Assembly (NCBI GenBank): GCA_038040285.1
Contig: JBBPIN010000008.1
Span: 21,425-85,424 of the forward strand
Reading direction: 5' to 3'
Source of the DNA: Mayfieldus sp038040285
GTDB lineage: Bacteria; Actinomycetota; Thermoleophilia; Solirubrobacterales; 70-9
Length of the DNA: 64,000 nucleotides
Part shown: positions 42,751-50,476 of the stretch, in pieces
Layout: each line of letters opens with the position of its first letter
How positions within the stretch are numbered: position 1 is the first letter of the stretch
Program-made: the position numbers and the translations under genes
The notes under the pieces: model-generated
Seen by the model: the letters and a program-made list of their open reading frames with translations, nothing else
Databases searched by the model: none
Told to the model about the DNA's origin: nothing

Positions 42751-44244
42751 CTATTCGCCTGGCACGAGAACTGAGGCGACGCGGCCGCCCCCGACGAGGC
42801 GGCCCTGATGCAGGATGCGCAGCGGCACGGCAACAGGCCTGCGAGCCCGAAATCGGGTCAGCGTGAAGTTCCAGGAGACCGGCTTTGACTCGACCCTTTG
42901 AAACTGGCGCGGCAACAGCGACCGCGCGTATCGGTCGGCGTTGCTCTTCGACCCGACCAGATCGATCTCGCTCAGCGGTGCCAGTGACCCGCTGGCACGG
43001 TGAGCGTCGAGGTAGTACATAAGCGGCAAGTCACCAAAGTTGTCGACGGTGACGACCGCACGCTGGCCGTGCGCAGGTCCGATCGCCGCGGCTGCATTGG
43101 CGAGGTTCTCACGCTGATATTTCTGCAGTCGATCGATCTGAATCGTGAACGCGAGTCCGAGAAGGCAGAACGCTGCGGCCAGCGCGAGGCCCGCGAGACC
43201 GGCTCTCCTGACCCCAAAGCCGGCGGCGATGATCACGATCAGGGGCACGAAAACCGGCAGTATGTTGCGACCAACCAGGTAGTCGGAGCCGGCCAGCGCA
43301 AGGAGCAGAGGCACCCCCACCCCGGCGGCCGCCACCCACAGCGCTGGGACCAACCTCCGCCGCTCGTCATTCCCGGCGAGCAAGCCGATCAGGCACCCGG
43401 CGGCGATCGCTAGCCCGGCGGGAAGGGCGAGCGGGAACGGGCCCGCCAGCCGGGTCCCGTGCTCATCGCCGTTGTCGTCGCCGACCAGCTTCGCCGCCGA
43501 ACGCTCGAGGCGCTGGCCGAGCGGCTCGCGAGCGATCCACTGCGCACGCTGGTGCGACGCTTGCTGAAGGGCGATTGGCAAAAGCAGCGCTGCGACCGCC
43601 GCCACGCAGGCGCAGGCGATGACAACCTGCCGGCGCCGAACGGTCCGCCACAGCATCAGGGCTGCCTCGGGTGCCACCACGAAGATGGCGAAGTAGTGGG
43701 TTGCGAGCGCCAGGGCCGAGAACAGCGCCCAGCCCGCCAGCACGCCTCGACTGGGTCCTTGCTCGGCGGCTCGCAGTGCCCGCGCGAAGAACAGAAACGA
43801 CAGGCAGGTCAGCAGGAAGACGAGCGAGTACGCGCGAGCGTCCTGCGAGAACCAGATCAGCACAGGGTTGACGGCGACGATCGCTGCTGCGATCAGGCCG
43901 ACTCGCCGCGTCGTGAGTGTCGACGCCGCGAGGTAGATGACGATGATCGAAGCCGTACCGGCGAGCGCCGAAAGCGAACGGAGGCCGACCTCCCCGACAC
44001 CGAAGAGACGCGACCAGAGCCAGGCAACGGCGTAGTAAAGAGGCGGGCTCGACTCGCTGTTGGGGACCGTCGAGAGAGTGTCGAAGAGGCTCGGGTGGAG
44101 GACCCGGACGGCGGTGACGGCCTCGTCGTAGCGGTAGCTCTGCAGCCCGAGGGTGGCAAAGCGAAGGCCCCCGCCCAGCAGAACGATGGCGGCAAGCACC
44201 GCGAGCTCCGGCTGCTCGCGAAGCAGCCGGCGCGCCCTCTGCAT
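42751..44244 (-). CDS. GT39/ArnT-like membrane glycosyltransferase
   Basis: 497-residue polytopic membrane protein with about eleven hydrophobic helices. The first periplasmic loop holds the family's acidic motif in SYRYDEAVTAVRVLHPSLFD and a later SSPPLYYAVAWLW, as in protein O-mannosyltransferase/ArnT-type enzymes that use polyprenyl-phosphate sugars. The C-terminal ~120 residues are soluble. The acceptor (protein, lipid or polymer) is not known. Its ATG shares a base with the hisF stop (TGATG), so it is read from the hisF transcript; this pairing seems incidental to histidine synthesis. Confidence 0.75.
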   Translation of the reverse strand: MQRARRLLREQPELAVLAAIVLLGGGLRFATLGLQSYRYDEAVTAVRVLHPSLFDTLSTVPNSESSPPLYYAVAWLWSRLFGVGEVGLRSLSALAGTASIIVIYLAASTLTTRRVGLIAAAIVAVNPVLIWFSQDARAYSLVFLLTCLSFLFFARALRAAEQGPSRGVLAGWALFSALALATHYFAIFVVAPEAALMLWRTVRRRQVVIACACVAAVAALLLPIALQQASHQRAQWIAREPLGQRLERSAAKLVGDDNGDEHGTRLAGPFPLALPAGLAIAAGCLIGLLAGNDERRRLVPALWVAAAGVGVPLLLALAGSDYLVGRNILPVFVPLIVIIAAGFGVRRAGLAGLALAAAFCLLGLAFTIQIDRLQKYQRENLANAAAAIGPAHGQRAVVTVDNFGDLPLMYYLDAHRASGSLAPLSEIDLVGSKSNADRYARSLLPRQFQRVESKPVSWNFTLTRFRARRPVAVPLRILHQGRLVGGGRVASVLVPGE

Positions 44245-45002
44245 CAGAGCCGCACCGGGATCCCGCGCTCGGCGAGGTGCTGCTTGGCGTCGCGTACCCG
44301 AAAGGTCCCGTAATGGAAGATCGACGCGCAGAGCACGGCGTCGGCCCCGCCGTCGGTGATCGCCTCGGAGAGATGCTCGAGCTCTCCGGCGCCGCCGGAG
44401 GCGATCACCGGTACGGGGACCGCATCGGCGACCGCCCGGGTCAGATCGAGGTCGTAGCCGTCGGTGGTCCCGTCGCGATCCATGCTGGTGAGCAGCACCT
44501 CCCCAGCCCCGCGCTCGACCGCCTCACGAGCCCAGGCGACAGCCTCGCGCCCTTCGACCAGTGACCGGCCGCCATTTACGTAGACGTCCCAGCCGCCGTC
44601 CCGTCGCTTCGCGTCGATCGCGATCACCACGCACTGGGCACCGAAGGTCTCCGCCAGCTCGCCGAGTAGCTCCGGGCGATCCAGGGCAGCCGAGTTGACC
44701 GACACCTTGTCGGCGCCCGCGTCGAGCACCGCCTGCGCATCGTCGACCGATCGGATCCCACCGCCGATCGTGAACGGGATGAAGACGTTATCGGCGGTTC
44801 TTCGCGCAAGCTCGACGATCGTCTCACGGGCCTCGTGGGAGGCAGTGATGTCGAGAAAGACAAGCTCGTCGGCGCCCTCGGCGTCGTATCGCTCGGCCAG
44901 CTCGACCGGGTCGCCCGCATCGCGCAGGCCGACGAAGTTGGTGCCCTTGACGACTCGTCCGGCGTCCACGTCGAGGCACGGGATGACGCGCTTGAGGACC
45001 AT
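44244..45002 (-). CDS. hisF: Imidazole glycerol phosphate synthase, cyclase subunit
   Basis: Uses ammonia from HisH to turn PRFAR into IGP and AICAR. The 252-residue barrel has the catalytic Asp residues in VIPCLDVDAGRVVKG and LLTSMDRDGTTDGYDL, and phosphate loops such as TIGGGIRSVDDA and IASGGAGELEHL. It is separated from hisA by a small unknown gene and starts on its own leaderless promoter. Confidence 0.97.
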   Translation of the reverse strand: MVLKRVIPCLDVDAGRVVKGTNFVGLRDAGDPVELAERYDAEGADELVFLDITASHEARETIVELARRTADNVFIPFTIGGGIRSVDDAQAVLDAGADKVSVNSAALDRPELLGELAETFGAQCVVIAIDAKRRDGGWDVYVNGGRSLVEGREAVAWAREAVERGAGEVLLTSMDRDGTTDGYDLDLTRAVADAVPVPVIASGGAGELEHLSEAITDGGADAVLCASIFHYGTFRVRDAKQHLAERGIPVRL

Positions 45003-45008
45003 TATTTG

Positions 45009-45014
45009 AGCCTA
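45009..45014 (-). promoter_or_regulatory. -10 box TAGGCT for hisF
   Basis: TAGGCT lies 6 bases before the hisF ATG on the minus strand. The stem of the adjacent hairpin begins at the very next base upstream. Confidence 0.5.
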
Positions 45015-45062
45015 GCGGCGACGCTATGTCGCCGCAGGGGCATGTCAGGCGGCGAAGCCGCC
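45015..45062 (-). terminator. Two hairpins between the 79-residue gene and hisF
   Basis: The hairpin nearest hisF has a perfect 8-bp stem (GCGGCGAC with GTCGCCGC, 45015-45022 and 45028-45035). The other has a 6-bp stem, 45048-45053 with 45057-45062, and a tight loop. They may end the upstream transcript or, being just above the hisF -10 box, affect its promoter. There is no T run. Confidence 0.4.
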
Positions 45063-45090
45063 GCAATTTGTGCGTAGCGGCGGGCCGGTC

Positions 45091-45330
45091 TCAGGACCCG
45101 GTTACGGCCTTGCGGACCAGCTCGAAGACGCGGCGCTGCTCGCGCTCGTTCAGGTTCGCCCGCTTGCCACGCGACTTGCGCATCAGCTGGCCAAGCCGCT
45201 CGCGCTCGGCCGGGCTGAGGTTTCGGTATATGCGCCTGCCGTGGCCGTAGATGACCTTCGCGGCCTCGTACAGCGCCGCCCATTGAACGACGCGCCCGCG
45301 GCGCGCGATTCTGCTCAGGGGACTGGCCAT
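45091..45330 (-). CDS. Small basic protein of unknown function
   Basis: 79 residues, not recognised. It is strongly basic and helical (AALYEAAKVIYGHGRRIYRN, LSPAERERLGQLMRKSRGKR, NEREQRRVFELVRKAV), without Cys or membrane segments, so a nucleic-acid-binding or ribosome-associated role is conceivable. It interrupts the his genes between hisA and hisF. A TAGCCT at 45340-45345, 9 bases before its ATG, suggests its own near-leaderless promoter. Coding is supported by strong third-position GC and the residue pattern, not by a known family. Confidence 0.65.
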   Translation of the reverse strand: MASPLSRIARRGRVVQWAALYEAAKVIYGHGRRIYRNLSPAERERLGQLMRKSRGKRANLNEREQRRVFELVRKAVTGS

Positions 45331-45339
45331 GGCGAGCGC

Positions 45340-45345
45340 AGGCTA
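45340..45345 (-). promoter_or_regulatory. -10 box TAGCCT for the 79-residue gene
   Basis: TAGCCT followed by 9 bases and the ATG at 45330 on the minus strand. Confidence 0.4.
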
Positions 45346-45404
45346 GCGCTTGAGGCGCGTCGTTCGCGGGAGTTCGCTACCCGCCCTCGAGCGGTGCGAC
45401 GACG

Positions 45405-46133
45405 TCAAGGGCCAACGAGCGCCTCCTGGGCGTCGGCGACCGAGAAGCGCCCCTCGTACAACGCCCGCCCCACGATCACGCCGGTGACGTTGGAGGGCGC
45501 CTCGGAGGCGAGCGTTCGCAGGTGCGCCAGCTCCCCCACTCCGCCGGAATAGATCAGCTCCGCCTCGGTTGCGTCGGCGACCCGGCGCAATTCCTCGGTC
45601 CCTGGCCCCTCCATTGTCCCGTCGACATCGATCGGCGTGAACACGAAGTGCCGAACCCCCTCGCTGCTCAGCTCGCCGACGGCCGCCGCGACGTCGACGT
45701 CGCCGCTCTCCGTCCACCCCTGGACCGCGACGCGATCCCCGCGCGCGTCGACCGAGATCACGAGCCGCTCGCCGTGGGCATCCAGGGCCGCACGCACCAG
45801 CTCGCGATCCCTCATCGCGGCGGTGCCGAGCACGACCCGCGAGGCGCCGGCATCGAGCGCGGCGGCGATCGCCTCCGTGTTGCGCAGCCCCCCGCCCACC
45901 TGCACCAGCACGTCGACGGCCGAGGCGATCCTCTCCACCGCCTCCAGGTTCATCGGCCGGCCCTCCCGTGCCCCGTCGAGATCGACGACGTGCAGGTATC
46001 GTGCGCCCTCTCCGGCCCAGCGTCGTGCCGCTTCGGCGGGATCGGCGTCGTAGACGGTCTCCTGCTCGTAGTCGCCGCGCAACAGGCGCACTGCGTGACC
46101 GTCACGGATGTCGATCGCCGGATAGAGAATCAC
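45405..46133 (-). CDS. hisA: ProFAR isomerase
   Basis: Isomerises ProFAR to PRFAR in histidine synthesis. The 242-residue barrel has the catalytic Asp in YPAIDIRDGHAVRLLRG and the second in FTPIDVDGTMEGP; VQVGGGLRNTEAI and IYSGGVGELAHL are the phosphate loops. In many actinobacteria this protein (PriA) also does the TrpF reaction; nothing here decides that. The start is GTG 46133, overlapping the hisH stop as GTGA; the longer frame upstream is antiframe. Confidence 0.95.
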   Translation of the reverse strand: MILYPAIDIRDGHAVRLLRGDYEQETVYDADPAEAARRWAGEGARYLHVVDLDGAREGRPMNLEAVERIASAVDVLVQVGGGLRNTEAIAAALDAGASRVVLGTAAMRDRELVRAALDAHGERLVISVDARGDRVAVQGWTESGDVDVAAAVGELSSEGVRHFVFTPIDVDGTMEGPGTEELRRVADATEAELIYSGGVGELAHLRTLASEAPSNVTGVIVGRALYEGRFSVADAQEALVGP

Positions 46134-46762
46134 GCTGCGGTTGCCACCTGCGCGCAGACTCCGGCGAAGTTGGAGAGCAGGCGCAGGCCGGCGGCGCTCG
46201 ACTTCTCGGGGTGAAACTGAACTCCGAACAGCGGGCCGCTTTGCGCCGCGCAGGCGAAGCGCTCGCCGTAGCCGGCGCTGCCGAGGAGCTGCTCCGGCGC
46301 CGGATCGGGCGCGAAGGAGTGCACGAAGTAGAAGGGCGTCTGGTCGTCGATGCCGTCGGTGAGCGGCGACGGCTGCTCCCAGCGCACCGGCGACCACCCG
46401 ATGTGCGGAACCTTCAGCTCGCCTGCACGTAGCTCACGGACCTCGCCGGAGAGCACGCCGATGCCCTCCGCGCCGCCGAGCTCGGTCGACGATTCGAACA
46501 GCAGCTGCAACCCGAGGCAGATGCCGAGCACGGGAGCCCCGGACTCGAGACGCTCGGCGATCAACTCCCCCAAGTCGAGCTCGCGCACGCGCTCCATCGC
46601 CTTCGGAAAGGCGCCGACCCCTGGGAGGATCAGGCCATCGGCGGCCGCCGCGCGATCGGGATCGCTCGTGATCTCTGCGGCGGCGCCGACGTGCTCGAGC
46701 GCCTTCTCGACCGAGCGCAGGTTGCCCATGCCGTAGTCGAGGATCGTGATGGTCGTGGCCAT
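46130..46762 (-). CDS. hisH: Imidazole glycerol phosphate synthase, glutaminase subunit
   Basis: Class I glutamine amidotransferase that supplies ammonia to HisF. The 210-residue protein has the nucleophile Cys in VLGICLGLQLLFE, and the His-Glu of the triad in FGVQFHPEKSSAAG. The N-terminus ILDYGMGNLRSVEKALEHVG and LPGVGAFPKAME are standard. The ATG at 46762 is chosen over a frame extended into the heptamer repeats between hisB and hisH. Confidence 0.96.
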   Translation of the reverse strand: MATTITILDYGMGNLRSVEKALEHVGAAAEITSDPDRAAAADGLILPGVGAFPKAMERVRELDLGELIAERLESGAPVLGICLGLQLLFESSTELGGAEGIGVLSGEVRELRAGELKVPHIGWSPVRWEQPSPLTDGIDDQTPFYFVHSFAPDPAPEQLLGSAGYGERFACAAQSGPLFGVQFHPEKSSAAGLRLLSNFAGVCAQVATAA

Positions 46763-46770
46763 GGTCTCTA

Positions 46771-46812
46771 GCCACTGGTCTTTCGCCACTGGCAAGTGGC
46801 CAGTGGCCAGTG
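46771..46812. repeat. Heptamer repeat array between hisB and hisH
   Basis: Six consecutive 7-base units: GCCACTG, GTCTTTC, GCCACTG, GCAAGTG, GCCAGTG, GCCAGTG. Five are one or two changes from each other, and the GCCACTG and GCCAGTG units could also pair in RNA. The unit GTCTTTC matches the GTCTCTC units upstream of hisZ. The array ends one base before the hisB stop codon. Confidence 0.7.
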
Positions 46813-46813
46813 A

Positions 46814-47404
46814 CTATTCATTCAGCGTTCCCTTGGTACTTGGGACGCCGGGCTCGTCGGGGTCGATGGATACCGCCTCGCGCAACGCTCTTGCGAAGGC
46901 CTTGAACGCCGCCTCGATCATGTGGTGGGCGTTGGTCCCGGAGCGGACCCAGACGTGCAGGGTGAGCTTGGCGCTGTTGGCGACGGCGCGGAAGAACTCC
47001 TCGGCGAGCTCGGTGTCAAAGCCGGCGATCGAGGTCGCGGGCAGCTGTGCGTCGAAGGCGCAGTAGGGCCGCCCGGAAATGTCGATCGCACACTCCCCCA
47101 GCGACTCGTCCATGGGCACCAGCGCCGAACCGTAACGACGGATCCCGGCCCGATCGCCGAGCGCCGAGTCGAGCGCCTGCCCGAGGACGATCCCGACATC
47201 CTCGGTGGTGTGGTGGGCGCCGGTCTCCAGATCCCCGCTGGCCTCGACGCGAAGGCCCAGGCGGCCGTGGCGGGCGAGCAGCTCGAGCATGTGGTCGAGG
47301 AAGCCGACCCCGGTCGAGATCGCCGCCTCGCCGCCGTCGAGGTCCAGCTCGAGCCGGATCTCCGTCTCCTGGGTCTTGCGCTCCTTTGCAGCGGTCCTGG
47401 CCAT
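46814..47404 (-). CDS. hisB: Imidazoleglycerol-phosphate dehydratase
   Basis: Dehydrates IGP to imidazole-acetol phosphate. The 196-residue single-domain form (no phosphatase) has the metal-binding motifs GFLDHMLELLARHG, GAHHTTEDVGI and NAHHMIEAAFKAFARALREA. The start at ATG 47404 gives the usual N-terminus (ERKTQETEIRLELDLDGG); a GTG at 47413 that overlaps the hisD stop as GTGA is a real alternative, since coupled starts are common here. Confidence 0.95.
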   Translation of the reverse strand: MARTAAKERKTQETEIRLELDLDGGEAAISTGVGFLDHMLELLARHGRLGLRVEASGDLETGAHHTTEDVGIVLGQALDSALGDRAGIRRYGSALVPMDESLGECAIDISGRPYCAFDAQLPATSIAGFDTELAEEFFRAVANSAKLTLHVWVRSGTNAHHMIEAAFKAFARALREAVSIDPDEPGVPSTKGTLNE

Positions 47405-47409
47405 TTCGA

Positions 47410-48675
47410 TCACCCGCGCGCCCGCGCCGACTCGCCGTGGACGGGAAGCCCCTCGGCGCGCGCCAGCGTGTCCACATAGGGCGCGAGCGCCGCGGCCGCG
47501 GGGCCGGGCAAGCTTACATTCGCGACCCGGCGCCGGAATGCGGCCGGGCCGAGCGGTCCGAAGAAGCGCCCGGTTCCCCCGGTCGGCAGCACGTGGTTGG
47601 AGCCCGCCGCGTAGTCCCCGAACGCTGTCCCGCTGGCGCGACCGACGAACACGCACCCCGCGCTGCGCACCTGTCCGGCAAGCGCGTAGGCGTCCTCGCT
47701 GATCAGCTGCAGGTGCTCGGGCGCGTAGGCGTTCGCCAGCGCGACCGCATCGGCGAGGTCGGGCACCTGGACGAGGGCAAGCGGTGCATCGGCGACGCTC
47801 GGACGTTGCGCGGCGGCGTCGGTCACCGCCTCCGCGAGGCCGTCCAGCACCGCCTCCTCGACCCCTGCCGCGATCAGCGGGCTGTCGGGGCCGTGCTCTG
47901 CCTGGGCGCAGAGGTCGAGCGCCGCCCACTCGAGCTCGGTGTCGTGGCCGACGATCAGCATCAGCTCTGAGGGGCCGGCCAGCCCGTCGATCCCGACCCT
48001 CCCGAACGCCCAGCGCTTTGCCCCCTGCACCCAGGCATTTCCCGGTCCGACCACGACGTCGACCGGCTCGACGCTCTCGGTCCCGCAGGCCAGCGCGATC
48101 ACCGCCTGGGCGCCGCCCATCGCATAGACCTCGTCGACCTCGCAGAGCGCGCAGGCGGCCAGGGTCACGGGGTGCACGCGACCGTCCTCCCCCGGAGGCG
48201 ACGCCACCGCGAGCCGCTCGACACCCGCAGCCCGGGCCGGGATGCAGCACATCAGAACGCTGGAGGGGTAGGCGGCGCGTCCGCCCGGAGCGTAGACACC
48301 GGCTGAGCGAACCGCGATGTCCGCAAGCACCACCGCCTGGCCCTGCGGTAGTTCGATCTTGTGGGGCGTGTCGTCGACCTGGGCCTCGGCGACGGCGCGG
48401 ACGTTGGCGGCGGCGAGCTCGAGCGCTTCACGGACCTCGGGATCGAGCGACTCCAGCGCCGTCGCCACCTCGGACGGCTCGACCCGAAGGCGCTGCGGTG
48501 GGTTGTCCGGAGAATCGAAGCGCTCGGTGAGCGCCAGCACCGCGGCGTCGCCCCCCTCGATCACCTCGCGGGCGATCGGCTCGACGTCGACTTCGGGCGC
48601 CGTCTCGGCGGCCCAGTCGCGGATCTCGGCCGCGACCGCCGGCGCCTGCGTCCAGTCGAAGCGCCTGACCCTCAT
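47410..48675 (-). CDS. hisD: Histidinol dehydrogenase
   Basis: Zinc enzyme that oxidises L-histidinol to histidine in two NAD-dependent steps. The 421-residue protein has YAPGGRAAYPSSVLM, GGAQAVIALACGTESVEPVD, VVGPGNAWVQGAKRWAFG, the EHGPDSPLI motif with metal ligands, APEHLQL, and LPTGGTGRFFGPLG. Its ATG overlaps the hisG stop by 4 bases. Confidence 0.97.
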   Translation of the reverse strand: MRVRRFDWTQAPAVAAEIRDWAAETAPEVDVEPIAREVIEGGDAAVLALTERFDSPDNPPQRLRVEPSEVATALESLDPEVREALELAAANVRAVAEAQVDDTPHKIELPQGQAVVLADIAVRSAGVYAPGGRAAYPSSVLMCCIPARAAGVERLAVASPPGEDGRVHPVTLAACALCEVDEVYAMGGAQAVIALACGTESVEPVDVVVGPGNAWVQGAKRWAFGRVGIDGLAGPSELMLIVGHDTELEWAALDLCAQAEHGPDSPLIAAGVEEAVLDGLAEAVTDAAAQRPSVADAPLALVQVPDLADAVALANAYAPEHLQLISEDAYALAGQVRSAGCVFVGRASGTAFGDYAAGSNHVLPTGGTGRFFGPLGPAAFRRRVANVSLPGPAAAALAPYVDTLARAEGLPVHGESARARG

Positions 48676-49355
48676 CGCTCTGTCGCCGTTCGCAGGCGCG
48701 CGGTCAGATCGTCGACTTCAACGGCGCGAAGCTTGTGGGCGACCCGGTTGGCGACCAGCCGCGCGGTGGAGCGGGCGATCTCCTCGCGCACCTCGAGCTG
48801 GTTCTCGGCCAGGGTCCGACCCGTGGCGACCAGGTCGACGATCCCGTCGGCGAGCCCGATCAGCGGCGCCAGCTCGACCGACCCCTTGACCTCGATCACC
48901 TCCGCCTGGCGGCCCGTCTGCTCGAAGTAGCGTTCCGCGACGCGCGGGTACTTGGTCGCGATCCGCATCGCCCCGAGGCGCCGTTCGGCCTCTCCAAGCC
49001 GCTCGTCTCCCTCGCGGCCGGCGAGCACCATCCGGCACTCGCCATAGCCGAGGTCGAGCAGCTCGTAGACGACGCGGTCGGACTGCTCCAGCAGCACGTC
49101 CTTGCCGGTGATCCCCAGATCGGCGGCGCCGGCCTCCACGTAGGTGGGCACGTCGGAGGGCCGCATCGTGACCAGGGTCACGTCGCTGCCGTCGAAGATC
49201 ATCGAGCGCGAGTCGCTGCGAAGCCCGTCGGTGTCGAGGCCGGCCCGATCGAGCATCTCCAGCGTGCCCTCGAACAGGGCGCCGCGCGGCACCGCTAGCT
49301 TCAGCGGCCCGTCCGGGCGCGCCCTCGTCGCCCCCGAGACGCTGGTCGTCGTCAT
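48672..49355 (-). CDS. hisG: ATP phosphoribosyltransferase, short form
   Basis: First and feedback-controlled step of histidine synthesis, joining ATP and PRPP. At 227 residues it lacks the C-terminal regulatory domain of long HisG, so it needs HisZ, which is encoded just upstream. Family blocks are LKLAVPRGALFEGTLEML, AGAADLGITGKDVLLE, the ATKYPRVAERYFEQTG motif and LADGIVDLVATGRTLAEN. It is coupled to hisD and hisZ by 4-base overlaps. Confidence 0.95.
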   Translation of the reverse strand: MTTTSVSGATRARPDGPLKLAVPRGALFEGTLEMLDRAGLDTDGLRSDSRSMIFDGSDVTLVTMRPSDVPTYVEAGAADLGITGKDVLLEQSDRVVYELLDLGYGECRMVLAGREGDERLGEAERRLGAMRIATKYPRVAERYFEQTGRQAEVIEVKGSVELAPLIGLADGIVDLVATGRTLAENQLEVREEIARSTARLVANRVAHKLRAVEVDDLTARLRTATER

Positions 49356-50359
49356 GCCCCGTCCCCGGTCTGACCCTCGCCTGCCTGCTCCTCTTCGGCC
49401 TGGGCGACGTGCACGCGCTCCAGGTAGAGCGAGAACCCAGCGGCAGGCAGATCGCGGCCGAAGCGGGTCAGCAGCTGGTCGTAGCGGCCCCCGCCGCCGA
49501 TCACGTGGCCGAGCGCCGGGTCGTAGACCTCGAGGATGGCGCCGCTGTAGTAGCCGAGGTCGCGCAGCAGGCCGAGGTCGATCTGCACCCGCTCCGCCGC
49601 ACCGCGCCGCTCGAGCTCGTCGAAGGTTCCCTGAAGGCGCGCGGTAGCGCGCTCCACCGCCGTGCCACCGATCGAGCGGGCCTCCTCCAGGACCTCGCTG
49701 CCCCCCCGAAGCTGCGAGAGCGAGACCAGGGTCGCGCGCTGCTCGTCGCCGATCCCCTTGGCCAGCTCCAGCTCCTCCTGCAGGCCGACGAGATCGTGCC
49801 CGGCGAGCTTCTCGAGCAGCGAGTCACGGGCGTCGCCCTCGATTCCCAGCTCCGCCAGCGCCTGGCGGTAGAGGTCGGCGTCGCCGAGCCCGATCACGGC
49901 CCGCCCCAACCCCACCGCGCCGAGCGCCGCCTGCAGGACCTCCACCACCTCGGCGGTCCCATCCGGGGCCTGCGGTCCGATCAGCTCCACCCCGGCCTGC
50001 GTGAACTCGCGCATCTGGCCCCGCTGAGGGCGCACTGCCCGGTAGGCCCTGGCGATGTAGCAGAGGCGAAACGGCGGCTCGGCGCCACCGTAGCGGCCGG
50101 CGACCAGCCGCGCGATCGGGACGGTCATGTCGGAGCGCAGGGCGAGCAGGTCGCCGCGCTCGTCGAAGAACCGGTATGCGGAACCGGCGGTGCGCCCGTC
50201 GCCGCGCGCCAGCACTTCGTCGTACTCGATCGTCGGCGTGCCGACCTCGCCGTATCCGAAGCCTGTGAACGCCTCCAGCAGCTTCCGCTCGAGCTCGCGA
50301 AGCTCGCGCATCTCGTCGGGAAGAATGTCCCTGGTACCCGGTGGTATGGGGTGAATCAC
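49352..50359 (-). CDS. hisZ: ATP phosphoribosyltransferase regulatory subunit
   Basis: Histidyl-tRNA-synthetase-like paralogue that binds HisG and relays histidine inhibition. It has the HisRS core (PPGTRDILPDEM, RSDMTVPIARLVAGRY, LCYIARAYRAVRPQRGQMRE, FTQAGVELIG, GYYSGAILEVYDPALGHVIG, GGGRYDQLLTRFG) but no anticodon-binding domain at 335 residues. The start is set at GTG 50359 because TAAGGT lies 7 bases upstream; an earlier GTG at 50368 would overlap that box. It begins the his run. Confidence 0.9.
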   Translation of the reverse strand: MIHPIPPGTRDILPDEMRELRELERKLLEAFTGFGYGEVGTPTIEYDEVLARGDGRTAGSAYRFFDERGDLLALRSDMTVPIARLVAGRYGGAEPPFRLCYIARAYRAVRPQRGQMREFTQAGVELIGPQAPDGTAEVVEVLQAALGAVGLGRAVIGLGDADLYRQALAELGIEGDARDSLLEKLAGHDLVGLQEELELAKGIGDEQRATLVSLSQLRGGSEVLEEARSIGGTAVERATARLQGTFDELERRGAAERVQIDLGLLRDLGYYSGAILEVYDPALGHVIGGGGRYDQLLTRFGRDLPAAGFSLYLERVHVAQAEEEQAGEGQTGDGA

Positions 50360-50366
50360 AGGCGCC

Positions 50367-50372
50367 ACCTTA
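50367..50372 (-). promoter_or_regulatory. -10 box TAAGGT for hisZ (his operon promoter)
   Basis: TAAGGT is 7 bases before the GTG at 50359 on the minus strand. The -35 region would fall inside the GTCTCTC heptamers at 50387-50407. Confidence 0.5.
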
Positions 50373-50386
50373 GGACAGAGTCGCCG

Positions 50387-50407
50387 GTCTCTCGTCTCTC
50401 GTCTGTC
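50387..50407. repeat. Three tandem heptamers GTCTCTC, GTCTCTC, GTCTGTC
   Basis: Perfect 7-bp periodicity in the hisZ-murA gap. It covers the expected -35 area of the hisZ promoter. Confidence 0.65.
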
Positions 50408-50442
50408 GGGGTTAGAGACCTGCCCGCCAGTTCGCCCCCCGA

Positions 50443-50470
50443 GCGACTAGCGACTAGCGACGAGCGACTG
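50443..50470. repeat. Four tandem heptamers GCGACTA, GCGACTA, GCGACGA, GCGACTG
   Basis: Second heptamer run in the same gap, ending 6 bases before the murA stop codon. The units are close to GCCACTG and GCCAGTG between hisB and hisH. Confidence 0.7.
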
Positions 50471-50476
50471 GCTTCC

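Noticed and set aside
46771..50470. Heptamer arrays as a CRISPR array
   Set aside because: Units are only 7 bases with no spacers of even length and no cas genes.
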